The notes under the pieces were generated by a model. That model was not told the DNA's origin. It ran no database searches and was given only the letters and a program-made list of their open reading frames with translations. 64,000 nucleotides of DNA from Gnetum montanum (taxonomy: Eukaryota; Streptophyta; Gnetopsida; Gnetales; Gnetaceae), in the NCBI GenBank assembly GCA_015680685.1, contig MNCI01005943.1, positions 783,028 through 847,027 of the forward strand, written 5' to 3'. Both the position numbers and the translations under genes were made by a program. Below are positions 46,359-57,560 of this stretch, one piece after another (position 1 is the first letter of the stretch; every line of letters starts with the position of its first letter).

Positions 46359-49300
46359 TTACGCATCTCCTCTACTGCCACTGTCACCAGTATCTCTTAA
46401 GTCTGGCTCCAGTCCTAATAAATCATCCTCTAGTGGGCCTTCTCTCCTGGGAAGTATTCCTTCATGAGGAATCCCCTCTTCATGAGGTCCCTGCTCTTGT
46501 ACTGGCTCCACGAGAGGGTGCACTTCATCGTTGCGTTCTTCCTCTTGTGCTGGCTCCTCGGTTTGCTCGTCTTCTTTGTCCTTTGTTGGCACCTAGATAC
46601 AGAAAACATGTTAGTAAGGATAAGACTTAACAACATAATTAGAAAATGTAGACTTAGTCATGCGTAAACTTACTTGCGACGGCCCTGCTTCCGCAGCAAA
46701 GGGAAGCTTGTCCAGGCCAGCCCACAGGCACTTCATAATTTCATCCTCAGATAGGTCCGACCACACATCATCTCCTAGGGAAGGTTCAGCCTTCACCTTT
46801 CCTTTCTCTACGTCAGTTCAATGAGGTGGATCCGGGAAGAATGTAGGGACTGTAGTCTGCCCCCCAGGGAGAGTCATCTCCCTTTCCGGGGACGCACTTA
46901 CAGTCACCTACTCTTCGAACTTCCTAAAGCCTTCGGAAGCTCTGATGACATCCAGGAAAACTTCCAAAGATCGAGTCTTGACGGCAGAATCGTGATAAAG
47001 TTTGCTATAAGCGATGCTTTCTCGCTTATACAGATGTTTGTGGTCCTTTTCCTTCTGCCCCCACTCTTGCACGCTTGCACAATAGTCCCTCCAATCCTGG
47101 CTTTTCTGAGCTAGGAGCTCTATCTACATCCGCTGCTCTATCAACACCCGACTGGTTTGCATGCTATGTTTGATGGCAGTCCAATAATGGGAGTAGTCGA
47201 TAACAGCGGTACGCCAATCTTCATCGCCCGTCTCACGCGCCTGTAAAAATTCACACCGTGATCTCAGGTCTCCGACCTCTTTTGTCAGCGACTCAACTCT
47301 CTGCTCTGACCTCTACAGCCTTTTCCATAGATTTTCATTTACGCCCCTACTCTCCCATAAGGAGCGTGTTGAGCGTAGTGCACATTTACGCATTTCCTCA
47401 TAAATGTGACATGGCACGGCTGCCCCATCGGATGGAGGCTCCTCTATGTCCAAATCAATGGGCTCCGTGGGATCCCATCGGAGGTGAGCTCCTAACAGAA
47501 AAAAGAAAATCATCAATATTGGTGACACATTACAACTGTATAATATCACAAGCCCATTATAGCCATAACATACCAGCTCCAGGTTCAACGCGCTCGAGGC
47601 GCCCGATCATCACTGACAATGCCTTCCATGAAGGTGAACTTGTCAGGAAAATCTCTCCACGCTCTGCTCACAGTGACAGACGTGGATGCATCTTCCTCTC
47701 CTGTAGCGTAATCAAGTTAGAAACTTTAATTATCAATAGAATTTTGCAAAATTTCTAACACGTTTATTACCTCTTCTGGTGACAGTGGCGACTTCGCCAA
47801 TGTCTTCCACCTCCTTTTCCTCTTCACTCACTTGAGTCTGTGCATTGCTGGTTCCAATAGTTGGGGCCCCCTCGCGCACAGGGGTCTGGGCGTGGCTCAC
47901 TCTAATAGCTGGGGCCTTTTTTCTTCTAAAATCGAGGCCCCTTCCCCATGACTTAGTACCACTGCCCCTATTTCAGGGGTCAGCTACTTTGTAATTTTCA
48001 CTGGTCATATCACAATACGTTTAATATATCATTCCAAATATACTAAGTAAACATTGCATAATGCAGTTTTCAATACATCTCCTTCACGCTTACCAGGCGG
48101 AGGCTTACTCCGCTGAACTCTGACCGCGACAGTTTGACCCGTGCTGCTCCCAGGCTCCGCAGAAGCCTCGGCTATACGGAGCCTTTTACGCCAAGCTGCA
48201 GGTTCTACAATTTCTTCCGCCAAGCGTTTCCCTCGTGAGGCATCGCTGGTGTAAGTAGGCATTATCCCGCCTACACTGTCAAGGCCTCGCACTCGAGGTG
48301 CCGCCAAACCTTTGGTCATTATAGACAATGACTCCCCGATGCCTTCTGGCGGATCCTGCCCATGGGTAGTGTCGAGGATATGGATAATCCAAGGTTTGGA
48401 TAGCTGGTCTCGGTCTTGTTGCACCCAGACCCCATTCCTTTAGATGACCAAAAGCTCAGCAAAACGCCGAAGGCAAGCTATGTAGAAGGCGTAATGCACA
48501 TTGAAACGAGACTCAAGCTTCTTGCGAAGCTTGACCATCTCATTACGTAGTCCCTTAGCAAAATAGCTTGCCCAATTGAACCTGGTCCCTTCTTCCAGGA
48601 CTTCCCGCATAATACGGGTTTGTTCTGTAGAAAAGAACTTCCCTTGCGAGAGTGTTTTGGGGAAGACCCGGGCCCGAAAAAGGGGATAAATTGTCTTGGC
48701 GATGCCCAGTTCGAATCTTTCGCAAGGAAACCCTTTAGGCTCCTTCGGGACTCTTACCCACTCCTCCAGCCATTTCTAGCAGTCGAGACTCCTCTTCGCC
48801 TTCTCATCTATGGGAAGGCCATCAGAGGGGACGCCAAAAAGGTCCTCGAAGAGCTCAGCGTCAATATCAAAACTTACGCGCACGTTATGCACGCGCATGC
48901 ACAAACGCTATGCCTTTTCGTTGAAGGAGTTGACCAGGGCCAGCATTTCACTCGCGGGGACATCAGGGGTTGCGGCTAAAAATAGGTGCATTAGCCTTGC
49001 TTCTCGGATCTTGGTAGTCACCGCAACTGGGGCCGTCGCATGGCCTAGCCAGTGTTGGGCGTCCTTGATGTCACCGTAGCGGAAGAGAACGGTGTTCGCC
49101 TCACTGCCAGAAATTGTAAGGGTAATCTCCCGGGATTCCCTGACTGAATAGCGTGAAACACAGGTTAAACGAAAATCCATATTACGCAATGCTCACAATG
49201 TACAACTACATCACGCAACAATAGAATACGCAGTAGTCTTACCAGATCCAAATGGTAAAGGAAAGGACGGAAGGTTCCTCTGCACGTCCTCAACGATAAG

Positions 49301-50440
49301 GGGAAGATCTAGGGTCCAGTCATCATGTAGCCACCCGAGTTTCTGGCAATTCTCAAAAGACTCAACATAGCGGGTGGGGTACTCACGCACGTCGAAGCCA
49401 ATCTGCCCCATCACACTGGCGCGTACGTTGCTAATTGAGGTGAACGCCTTTATCACCATTTCGGTCCACGACAACGTATCACCATCCCCAACTAACCTAT
49501 TTTCATGGATAAAAAACCTGCACCATACCACATAGATTTATCTTACGCTTTACAAAACTTAGACAATAGACATGTAACAATATAGCCAACACAATTGCTT
49601 ACCCGCCGGAGTAGTACACAGTGCCTTGTGGGTTCTGAAAGTAAGTCGAGACGTGGTGAGCCATGAACAGAGTGTTATAGGCATGGTAACAACTAAACTG
49701 GGCCATCTCCCAGATCCAGCCTAAACGCCTCAAACCTCGGGCACTAGGTTCTCGGTCTTCGGGATGACCAGTGTTGATGGCTCCGTTTGTCAGGAAAGCC
49801 AGGATCCCTTGTGCAGAACCCACCAGGAGGTGCTCCAGGATGGCACCGGCAATATCGCCGGACACGTTAGACCATATAATGACGCTGTAGTTGCGTAGTA
49901 AGAACTGCAGAAACTCCAGCGCACCCCTTCGAAACCATATGGCCTTCCCATGCAACCGCGTTTGCGGGGGAGGGACGTTGGGGACAATGGGGTTTATACA
50001 ACACAAAACCCCAACAATATCCAAGACAATCAGAATAGGCTTTAACGTAACGCTGTATAGAAAATCCAATACATAAATCAACGTCTAGATTTACATTTGC
50101 ATGACTAATACAGAAAACCTACAAACTACACCTAGCTATCCATACTGAAATCGCCCAAACACTTGCAACGGCGCAAGGTTTGCCCCTGACAATAGCTATA
50201 GATGCAACCCCATCAAATCCTTGCCTTAACCTGAGGTCAATAATTTGAAATCCGCATTTACGCAAGAAATACTACCAAAAATAGACACTAAAACAACATA
50301 AGCATGCAAGGAATGGCCTACCGGTTCAAAGGCGTAGGGTCACGCACTTCAGCCACCACCTGCGAAACATGCTCCAGATTTCCTTGCACCTCATCAATTT
50401 TGGCCAATTTTGCATTCTTCCTTTTGATTTTAGGTGCCAT
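46359..50440 (-). pseudogene. Antisense intron-containing gene inside element C
   Basis: Start ATG at 50440 (MAPKIKRKN). Exon 1 50440-50322, exon 2 50052-49603, exon 3 49517-49243, exon 4 49143-48094. Introns have GT..AG ends and matching phases (2, 2, 1), so the frame continues through each join. Exon 2 is FCP1-like. Exon 3 has FFIHENRLVGDGDTLSW. Exon 4 has HWLGHATAPVAV, LFEDLFGVPSDGLP and FNVHYAFYIACLRRF. Later exons are less sure: 47700-47574, 47491 to about 46.9 kb (helix-rich, LLAQKSQDWRDYCASVQEW), and an acidic Pro-rich end to 46359. Exon 4 carries stops at 48910 (TAG), 48778 (TAG) and 48442 (TAA). Tat elements are known to carry antisense extra ORFs, normally between integrase and the 3' LTR. 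Here it lies between protease and RT. Function unknown. Confidence 0.7.
49603..50052 (-). other. FCP1/NIF-like HAD domain in antisense exon 2
   Basis: The exon begins with KPILIVLDIVGVLC, where FCP1-like phosphatases have hhhhD-x-[DN]-G-x-L and divergent plant members have DVNGLL. The first Asp is kept; the second acidic position is Val. About 25 residues later comes RRGALEFLQFLLRNYSVIIW-S-N, matching the RPG..EFL......Y.V.hWS. motif II region. The remaining exon is more divergent (HPEDREPSARGLRRLGWIWE). The lost second Asp argues against normal phosphatase chemistry. The likeness was read by eye; a profile search would confirm it. Confidence 0.6.
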
Positions 50441-50853
50441 TGCAGCCGCTTCAGAACTTTCGCAGCTTCACTTCTTCGAATCTTCATGAACTACACGCTC
50501 CAATCTTCTGCTCCTTCTCCTCTCGCTCAGCAACAGCTAAGAATTCGAATTCACGACAGCCAGCAGCCCATCCTTACTAAAAATCACTTACTTATATGTG
50601 CGAATCACCGACTTGATATCCGATTTTAGTGGGACTTTCCTAAAACGGAACCTGAAAATTAAGATATTAATGCGGAAGATATCGCATGCGCCACTGTCCG
50701 AAATGACGTTAAACTATCACATCTTATCACCTCGTAATCGGGTAGAATTAATTATAGCCTCTTCTCAAAATTCAAAATTCAACTAGCTTACCACATTCGA
50801 CAACACTACGTAATGCTTTCTCCTAATCATTTACGTGTTTGGTGATTTTGCAG

Positions 50854-53144
50854 GACAATTCGCAAATGGACGCAACATTTTCAGCACCACTAACTTTGAC
50901 AGGCCCATACGGGAAGGTAGTTAGGCAATTCAACCCTACGCTAGTGGAAATTAAGCCTCCCTTTGACGACGTCACCATAGCCATGTCGAAAACGTCCCCG
51001 GAATGGCTAGAACAGTCGACGCGCACGCTAGACCTGGAGGCTGGGGACATAACCGAAGACCCCCTCAATGAGGTTTCTATCATTATGCATAAGGGTGAAT
51101 TAAAAACGCTTAAAGTCAGTTCTTTGCTAGACCAGAAAACGCACGATTCTATAAAACAGGTCCTGCAAGACAACATCACAGTATTTGCATGGTCATACGA
51201 AGATATGCCGGGACTAGATCCCAGGTTAATCCAGCATAACATAATCTTAGACCCGCAGATTAAAGCAGTTAGGCAAAAGGTACGAAAAATCAAGCCAGAG
51301 ATCGCGCTAGCCGTGCGTGATGAGATCACTAAGCTGTATCAGGCTGGTTTCATCCGCGCAGTCGACTACTCGGATTGGGTATCTAACATCGTAGTCGTCC
51401 CAAAGAAGACCAGAAGCATACGCATCTACATAGACTTCCGAGATTTGAACAAGTCCACGATCAAAGATAACTTCCCACTACCGAGTATCGACCAACTAGT
51501 CGATACGATAGCTGGGCATGCGCTTTTGTCCTTCATGGATGGTTTTTCGGGCTATAACCAGATTCGCATCACCCCGAACATCAATTAACCATAATGTTCA
51601 TGATGCCCTGGGGCACCTTTTGTTACACCATGATGCCTTTTGGTCTAAAAAATGCCAGAGCAACCTATCAACGAGCCATGACATATATCTTTAGTGATTA
51701 CCTCTTAGGGAGATTGAATGACTATGTTGACGATATAGCTGTCAAGTCTTTGAAGTTAGAGGATCATTCAGAAGACCTGGAGTTAGTCCTCAAAAGATGC
51801 TCCAAATACGACCTCTGGCTTAACCCAAAGAAGTGTGTATTTGGAGTCAAAATCGGACGCATGCTGGGGTTTGTGGTGTCAGAAACCAGCATACGAGTTG
51901 ACCCTGATAAGGTCAAAGCCATTGTCGAATTAGTGCCTCCCACAGACCTCAAGCAATTACGCGGGTTACAAGGACGATTACATTTTATACGCCGGTTCAT
52001 CTCGAGATTAACTGACAAGCTACACCCTATTCAACATTTGCTTAAAAATGGGGTTAATTTCGAATTGATGGAAGATTGTCAACGTGCGTTCGACAGCCTA
52101 AAACAAGAACTTCAACACTTACTGATAGTTTTCCCACCACTGAAAGATCTACTGTTTTACATTTACCTTGCAACTTTGGACGTAGCGTTAGCAGCATTAC
52201 TTTGTCAAAGGAGGGATGATGGGTCAGAAGTGCCCATCTACTACTTGAGTCATGCTCTATATGCGTATGAAATGAGGTACAACGAAGTAGAGCATAACTA
52301 CTTAGCATTTGTATTTACGCTCAAAAAATGTAGACATTACCTTTTCTGTAGCCATGTTAACATCATATGTAAAAATAACATCCTTAGGACCATTACGCAA
52401 AATTTATATGAGAGTAGCAGAATAGCTCGCTGGAAGGCTATCACAGCAGAATTCAACCTGCATTATGTTGGGCAATCTTCTATGAAAGGCCAGGCAATAG
52501 CTGACCAGTTAGTAACATCACCTATTGACAGTCAGGCAACCATAGAGCCTGAGTTTCCAGACGAACATGTACATAGTTTAAGCCCTGTCTTAATAGGCCT
52601 CGAGGCGACGTTGTATTTCGACGGAGCCTCAACCATAAAAGGTGGTAGCGCTGCCACCGTTATTACGCTATCACCTGAGGATGTGCGTCTCCACACTTAT
52701 CGCTTGACCTTCCCCTGTACGAACAATGTGGCAGAGTACGAGGGGCTCCTCAGGGGATTGCTAGCTGCAAGCGAACTCGATGTTCAACACTTGGCAGTTA
52801 GGGGTGATTCAATGCTCATCATCAATTAGATCACAGGAGTCTATGCCTGCAAAGCTGTACATCTATAGCCCTACTGCGATATGGCTAAAGATCTTCTGAA
52901 CAAATTCGTGACCATCGATGCCCAACACGTGCCATGCACTGATAACACACTGGCCGATGCACTAGCTACGCTGGCCTTAAACGTGCCCTTACATTTGCTT
53001 AACACTTGTCCTGCTTTAATGACATATTGTACAGGTCCTATCATTCAGGCGGCGCACATATCTTCCCTTCTCGAAGAGAGCACGCCGGAATGGTATGAGA
53101 ACATTAAACTTACCTCTTACATGGCGAACTACTACACGAATTGA
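50854..53144 (+). pseudogene. Element C reverse transcriptase and RNase H
   Basis: The first piece (50854-51588) carries the RT N-terminal half: FAWSYEDMPGLDP, KVRKIKPE, GFIRAVDYSDWVSNIVVVPK, RIYIDFRDLNKST, LSFMDGFSGYNQI. A frameshift of one or two bases near 51586 leads to the second piece (51594-53144): FMMPWGTFCYTMMPFGLKNA and the catalytic YVDDI at 51723-51734, then the connection. RNase H follows with LYFDGAS (52611), NNVAEYEGLL, VRGDSMLIIN and DNTLADALA, so all four catalytic acidic residues remain. TAG stops at 52827 and 52866 lie in RNase H. Domain order and words are Ty3/gypsy, Tat-like. These enzymes copy element RNA into DNA. Confidence 0.93.
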
Positions 53145-54331
53145 CACGTGCACAGAAAGATGCAATTTGCAAGCGAGCTAGGCAGTACATAATCATAGGA
53201 GATAGTACTCTCTGTAGATGCTCTTTTGATGGTGTGCTGCTTACTTGCATTAACAAGGACCAAGCGCAGCATATCGTTAGCGAGGTTCACGAGGGATTAT
53301 GCGGAGGACACGTAGCACCTCGGGTTATGGCTTCGAAAATCCACCGCTTAGGGTACTACTAGCCATGCATGGAAAAAGATTACCTGACAAAGGTTAAAAC
53401 TTGTGACACATGTCAGCGTCATGAAAATCTTATACATGTGTCACCTACAGAGTTACATACAACTCAGATAACATGGCCATTTCAATGATGGGGACTAGAC
53501 ATTATAGGTCCCGTCACACCGAAATCTTCTGCGGGTCATAGCTTCATAATCATCGCCACTGAGTACTTCACGAAGTGGGTAGACGCTATTCCTTTAAGAA
53601 AGATCACATCTCAACAGATTTTCCATTTCATCTTAGACAACATTGTAACCATATTTGGTCTCCCGATGACTATCGTGATCGACAATGGGCCACAATTTAG
53701 TAGTACAGAGACCAAATCCTTCTGTGATAGCCTTGGCATTAAACAATCTTTTTCCTCGCCCTATTACCCGCAAGCGAATGGTCAAGCTGACGCAACAAAC
53801 AAAGTCATCATCAATCTGCTCAAGAAAATGCTAGATAGTAATAAGAGACGGTGGCAAGAAAAGATCCTCTATGTACTATGGGCATATCGCACTACCTGTA
53901 GGACAGCTACAGATAGTATGTTCTATAGCCTAGTCTACAGATCCGAGGTGGTGCTGCCCTTCGAATTGCAAATACCTTCTCTGAGAATGGTCCTCTCCAC
54001 GATTATAAATGAGGCTCAACACACCGAGTCTCAGATCACAGATTTGGATTCAGTAGAAGAGAAGTGGATACAAACACTTGATACAATTGAAAGGTATCAA
54101 GACAAGCAGAGGCAAAAGCATCTTCACAATCTTCAGCAGCGTCCGATCAAGAAGGGCAATTTAGTTCTCAAGGCCATTCACGAACCAGTAGGCAAATTCT
54201 CTGCAAACTGGGAGGGTCCTTTCTCGGTGACTGACGCGTATAGCAACGGAGCATTCAAGTTAGCGGATGTCAACGACAACCAGTTACCAAACCATGTTAA
54301 TCACATATATCTGAAGCGGTACTACATATAG
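53141..54331 (+). pseudogene. Element C integrase
   Basis: Overlaps the RNase H frame by 4 nt with a frame change. The zinc-binding N-terminus shows HEGLCGGH and CDTCQRH (H-H-C-C). The core shows WGLDIIGP (Asp codon 53498-53500), VIDNGPQF (Asp 53681-53683) and NGQADATNK, where the expected catalytic Glu (GQAEATNK) is Asp (53789-53791). LWAYRTT and a C-terminal KGNLVLK......GKFSANWEGPF domain follow. There is no chromodomain; the protein ends HIYLKRYYI. A TAG at 53360 replaces the Trp of YYWP and a TGA at 53486 probably replaces Arg. The Glu-to-Asp change and the stops make it inactive. Confidence 0.93.
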
Positions 54332-54357
54332 TTGCATCTCTAGTGTGAATATCAGGT

Positions 54358-54860
54358 ATGGCAACAATCGTCCGCTACGACGTTAAACTGGCAACAGACG
54401 TCTGCTATGACGTAAAACTGGCACACTCTTCACGCGTCTGCCATGACGCTAAATTGGTACTGACCGTCTGCCACGACATAAAACTGGCAAGTTGTGACCA
54501 TCCGCTACGACGTAAAACTGGCAATGTTGTACAGGTCCGCCAAGACGAAAAAATAGCATCTTTTGCACACGTCCGCCATGACGCTAAACTGGCACCAGCT
54601 GTCCATCATGACATAAAACTGGCAAAGGTAAGCAACCGTCTGCTGAGACGTGAAACCAGCACAGACTTGTCCTTGGGTCATGACATGAAACTGACATCCA
54701 CAGCACGGTCTGCTGAGACCTTAAATTAGTCCCCGCCATCGTTCGCTACGATGTAAAACTAGCATTTGTCGGTCCGCCCAGACTCTAAACTGGGGCCATG
54801 GTCTGTTGAGACTTAAAACTAGCGATGACAGTCTACCAAGACTTAAAACTGGGATCTACA
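54358..54860 (+). repeat. Tandem repeat 2 of element C (about 15 units)
   Basis: Directly after the integrase stop, about 15 diverged units resembling GTCYGCYAYGACGTAAAACTGGCA recur with irregular spacing of roughly 25-45 bp. Tat-lineage elements are known for hypervariable 3' regions with tandem repeats that can seed satellites. The open frame 54358-54729 over the array (repeating RHDAKLA-like words) is a by-product of the repeat. Confidence 0.9.
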
Positions 54861-56004
54861 AGTTACTGCCATGCAAATCAAGCGAGCGTGATCATCCTTG
54901 TGCAGCTTCACGTAAAGCGGGATGGGATATTGGGACAATCCGAGCGTCGCTACCCCACCGGCATCCTACTGATTCCTCGGATGTGCCGAAGGGCATGCTA
55001 CTAACCCCTCGGAGATACCATCACTACGCCCATTCCAGCGGTGGTACCTTTGAGAGGTTAGTTCCGCCGCTCGGAGCCCCAAAGGCATTTCCATCAATTA
55101 CGACTTTGGGGATCTCCGCTCATCATCGCTATCAGGCCCTGGCTTCACAGATTCATCTGGTTGGTTCTTTACATAACCAGTAAGGTATGCCAAGTCTGAT
55201 GATCTTTGGCGGTGATATGCTAGGCTAAGCGTCAAGGCTGAAGACTCTAGGCTTGTGCTACAGTTCCTCCTTCACGGACAGATTACTTCATCTCACCTCT
55301 GTCGGCACTCGTTTCAAAAACCTCGTCTTTTGTTCAGACGAGCAATGGTATCCTCTATTTTCTTCGTTGGTTGCAGGTTACTCTCTTCAAGGATATTGTC
55401 CAAAAGTGCATTCATCTGAGTGGCGAAGTACGAATGGCGTTTTGAAATGGCTGCTCGGGTTAGCCTGTCCATTTAGAAGCGTATCCCTCTTCACCTTATA
55501 ATCCTACCTTTAGGTCCTACTTCGCTTCATACCTACCATCTGCTTCCTGTACGCAAAAGCTACATACACAAGCACCTATTTTCCGCACTCGCATTACAAT
55601 CAAGTCCATAAACTGATGCAATGCAGTTGCGTGTCATAAGTAGAGATATCGCAAAAGTGACGCACTATGCTCCTTCTGCATGCATTCTTGCTAAAGTCTG
55701 CAATAGAGAAATCTTAGACTGATGCGCTATGCTCATCTGAAAGCATTCCTATTAACACAAGTATGCATATGTTTCTGTGTGTTCAATGAGCGTATTCCAT
55801 ACTCCCACCATCCTGCTTCATTTGAGTCTTCCCCGAACCTGTTTCCTCTTGTACCATCCTATCTCCTATAACCTCCAGTCTTGCTCTTCTATGTTGACAG
55901 GGCAACACTCGAATAGCCATTGCTGAATGCTGCTAGTGCTCTTACCTCTCCGGTGTTTCGCTTTCTTTGTCGACGTCTTTCGGGAAGGCCCTCTAACCGT
56001 CAAC
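54861..56004 (+). other. 3' untranslated region of element C
   Basis: About 1.1 kb between the tandem array and the polypurine tract with no domain-bearing frame. The open stretch at 54806-55183 is Pro/Ser/His-rich and has no recognised domain. Confidence 0.6.
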
Positions 56005-56015
56005 AAAGAGGGGCC
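56005..56015 (+). promoter_or_regulatory. Polypurine tract of element C
   Basis: AAAGAGGGGCC, two bases before the 3' LTR start at 56018. Confidence 0.85.
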
Positions 56016-56017
56016 AT

Positions 56018-57555
56018 TGAAACACCGTGGAAATTGCGAGTCGGCCTCAAGCAAAGATTTGTGATTCAGGCACGAGTACATGACAGAATTCCAGAAAGAA
56101 GAACAAGACAGGGCAAGGCAAAGAGGCACGTGGCATCAAGACTTTGGTTCCCTTTGCAGATTTCTTATCTCACTATGTTTTCATATTTACGCTATAGCAT
56201 GCAGCATAGCGGAATGACGCTTTGCATAACATAGTCCGACATTCAAAGGTAGCTTACTTCAGTAGCTTTGGCAAAGCCTAAAGCCTAAGCAGCATAATAT
56301 GCGACTTCCCGTATATTTTGGCTAAGTCTTTTGTCCAAGGCCGAGTTTACGCTTAGTACGCACGGCAGCGTAATGAGCGTCAAAAAAGTTAAAAAGGGAT
56401 CAACGATACACAGTAGATGGGCGCTTTTCCTTTTTTACACATTGTCCGCCTTACGCTATTTATGTAACGCAGTGTGTGTCAGCGTAAGTCATCGTCAAAA
56501 TAATCATTGCTTACGCTTCACTACGCACGGTAGCGTAATTGAACGTAAAGCAGCTTGAATCTATTGTCTTCATGCTTTATTACGCTTTTGTACGCAACGC
56601 AATGCATAAGAGCGTAGTGTAGCCCAAAATCAATGGAGACATGTCCAACCCACATTTGTCACTCATACGCACAATACACAGATGCACGTATTGTGCGTAG
56701 ATACAGGTTTCAACACAAGGATGGTCAAGTCAGCGATCTTCCGAAAAGTTTGAAACACATGTCATCACAGCTGTGCCTTCTCCACATATCGTCAAACCTA
56801 TAAATATCCCAGTTGGTGAAGAAAAGATCACAACAACAGATGACAAAAAAATGACAACAACAGAGAGATGGAGACAAGAGACACTTGGCTTGAGCATTGG
56901 TAGTAAGAGCGATTCCCCTTTGGTGAAGAGAAAACTTTCTCCATTGGTGATTATCAGGAGTTCCGAGTAGAGACTACCTAAGGCAAAAGAAGCAGATCAG
57001 AGATCCAGACATCACCTGGTGTGGTTTGTGAGTTTCTATTGGTCAAAAGCAGTTGATCAATAGACGTCAGAACTTGACCTTCCTTGCATCCCTTCTCCGG
57101 CCTACAAGGTAGATCGGATTCTATTCTGCACTTCTGCTTAGACAGTTTGCTTGTTTCTTGTTGCTTTGTGTTTGCTTATACAAAACAATCGGGGTCTCCC
57201 CAGTGTAACTTGAATATACAAAATACTTATTTTCCCGGGTCAAACTATAGATCTTGCAATTACGCGTTTCTCTCGTGTCTGATTCCAGTTGTCGTGTTGA
57301 CGCTATCATCGTCATTACCATTCATCTACATCTCTTTTCTCTCATTTCGCACATCGCTGAATCATATCGTTCCACAAAATATTCGTAATCTTCATCGGTT
57401 TACTGATTAGTAAGTCCTTGTCTGATCGACAAGACCGTTCAGGGTGCCGCAGATTCGTTTTTCCAGCATAGCCCTCGCGCAGATCCGTGGTTAAAACTGT
57501 GTACATGGGATTTTGTTTTGTTATTTTCCAGCTGCCGACATTTTTCGTCGTTCCA
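56018..57555 (+). repeat. 3' LTR of element C (1538 bp)
   Basis: TGAAACACCGTGG to TCGTCGTTCCA, followed by the duplication GCTAG. TATAAATA at 56799-56806. The U3 is full of TACGC/GCGTA inverted words. Its end resembles the LTR end of element D (about 61.68-61.78 kb). Confidence 0.95.
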
Positions 57556-57560
57556 GCTAG
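57556..57560. repeat. Target-site duplication of element C, right
   Basis: GCTAG, identical to 40719-40723. Confidence 0.9.

Larger units (their letters stand above)
45758..50853 (+). other. Candidate sense-strand intron between protease and RT
   Basis: Donor candidate GAC|GTAAAG at 45758 and acceptor TGATTTTGCAG|GAC ending at 50853 are both in phase 0, so removal would join the protease frame to the RT frame. The RT frame has no ATG before 50866 and extends into the acceptor, which suits a spliced exon better than a translation start. Ogre elements of legumes are known to carry an intron at this place between PRO and RT, though a much shorter one. An alternative donor at 45746 is also in phase 0. 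Transcript evidence is lacking. The interval contains the antisense gene. Confidence 0.45.
40724..57555 (+). mobile_element. Tat-like Ty3/gypsy LTR retrotransposon C with antisense gene (16.8 kb)
   Basis: A nearly complete element: LTR - gag - protease - 5-kb insert with an antisense gene - RT - RNase H - integrase - tandem-repeat 3' region - polypurine tract - LTR, with 5-bp duplication GCTAG. No chromodomain is seen after the integrase. The RT words FMDGFSGYNQI and YVDDI, the GQADATNK word of the integrase and the tandem-repeat 3' region all fit the Tat lineage (Ogre, Retand, Grande). gag, pro and pol each contain stops, most of them TAG, and pol has two frameshifts. A single N at 41851 hides the end of the 5' LTR. 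It inserted into LTR F just before that LTR's TATA box. Confidence 0.93.

Noticed and set aside
48620-49079. Plus-strand frames in the PRO-RT interval of C
   Set aside because: They are the complement of antisense exon 4, which has the better-supported frame and splice sites.
54358-54729. Repetitive protein of 123 aa
   Set aside because: The open frame follows from the tandem repeat phase; it begins after the integrase stop and has no independent start context.
54358-54860. CRISPR-like array
   Set aside because: Units are diverged, spacing is irregular, there are no unique spacers, and the array sits in the 3' region of a plant retrotransposon.
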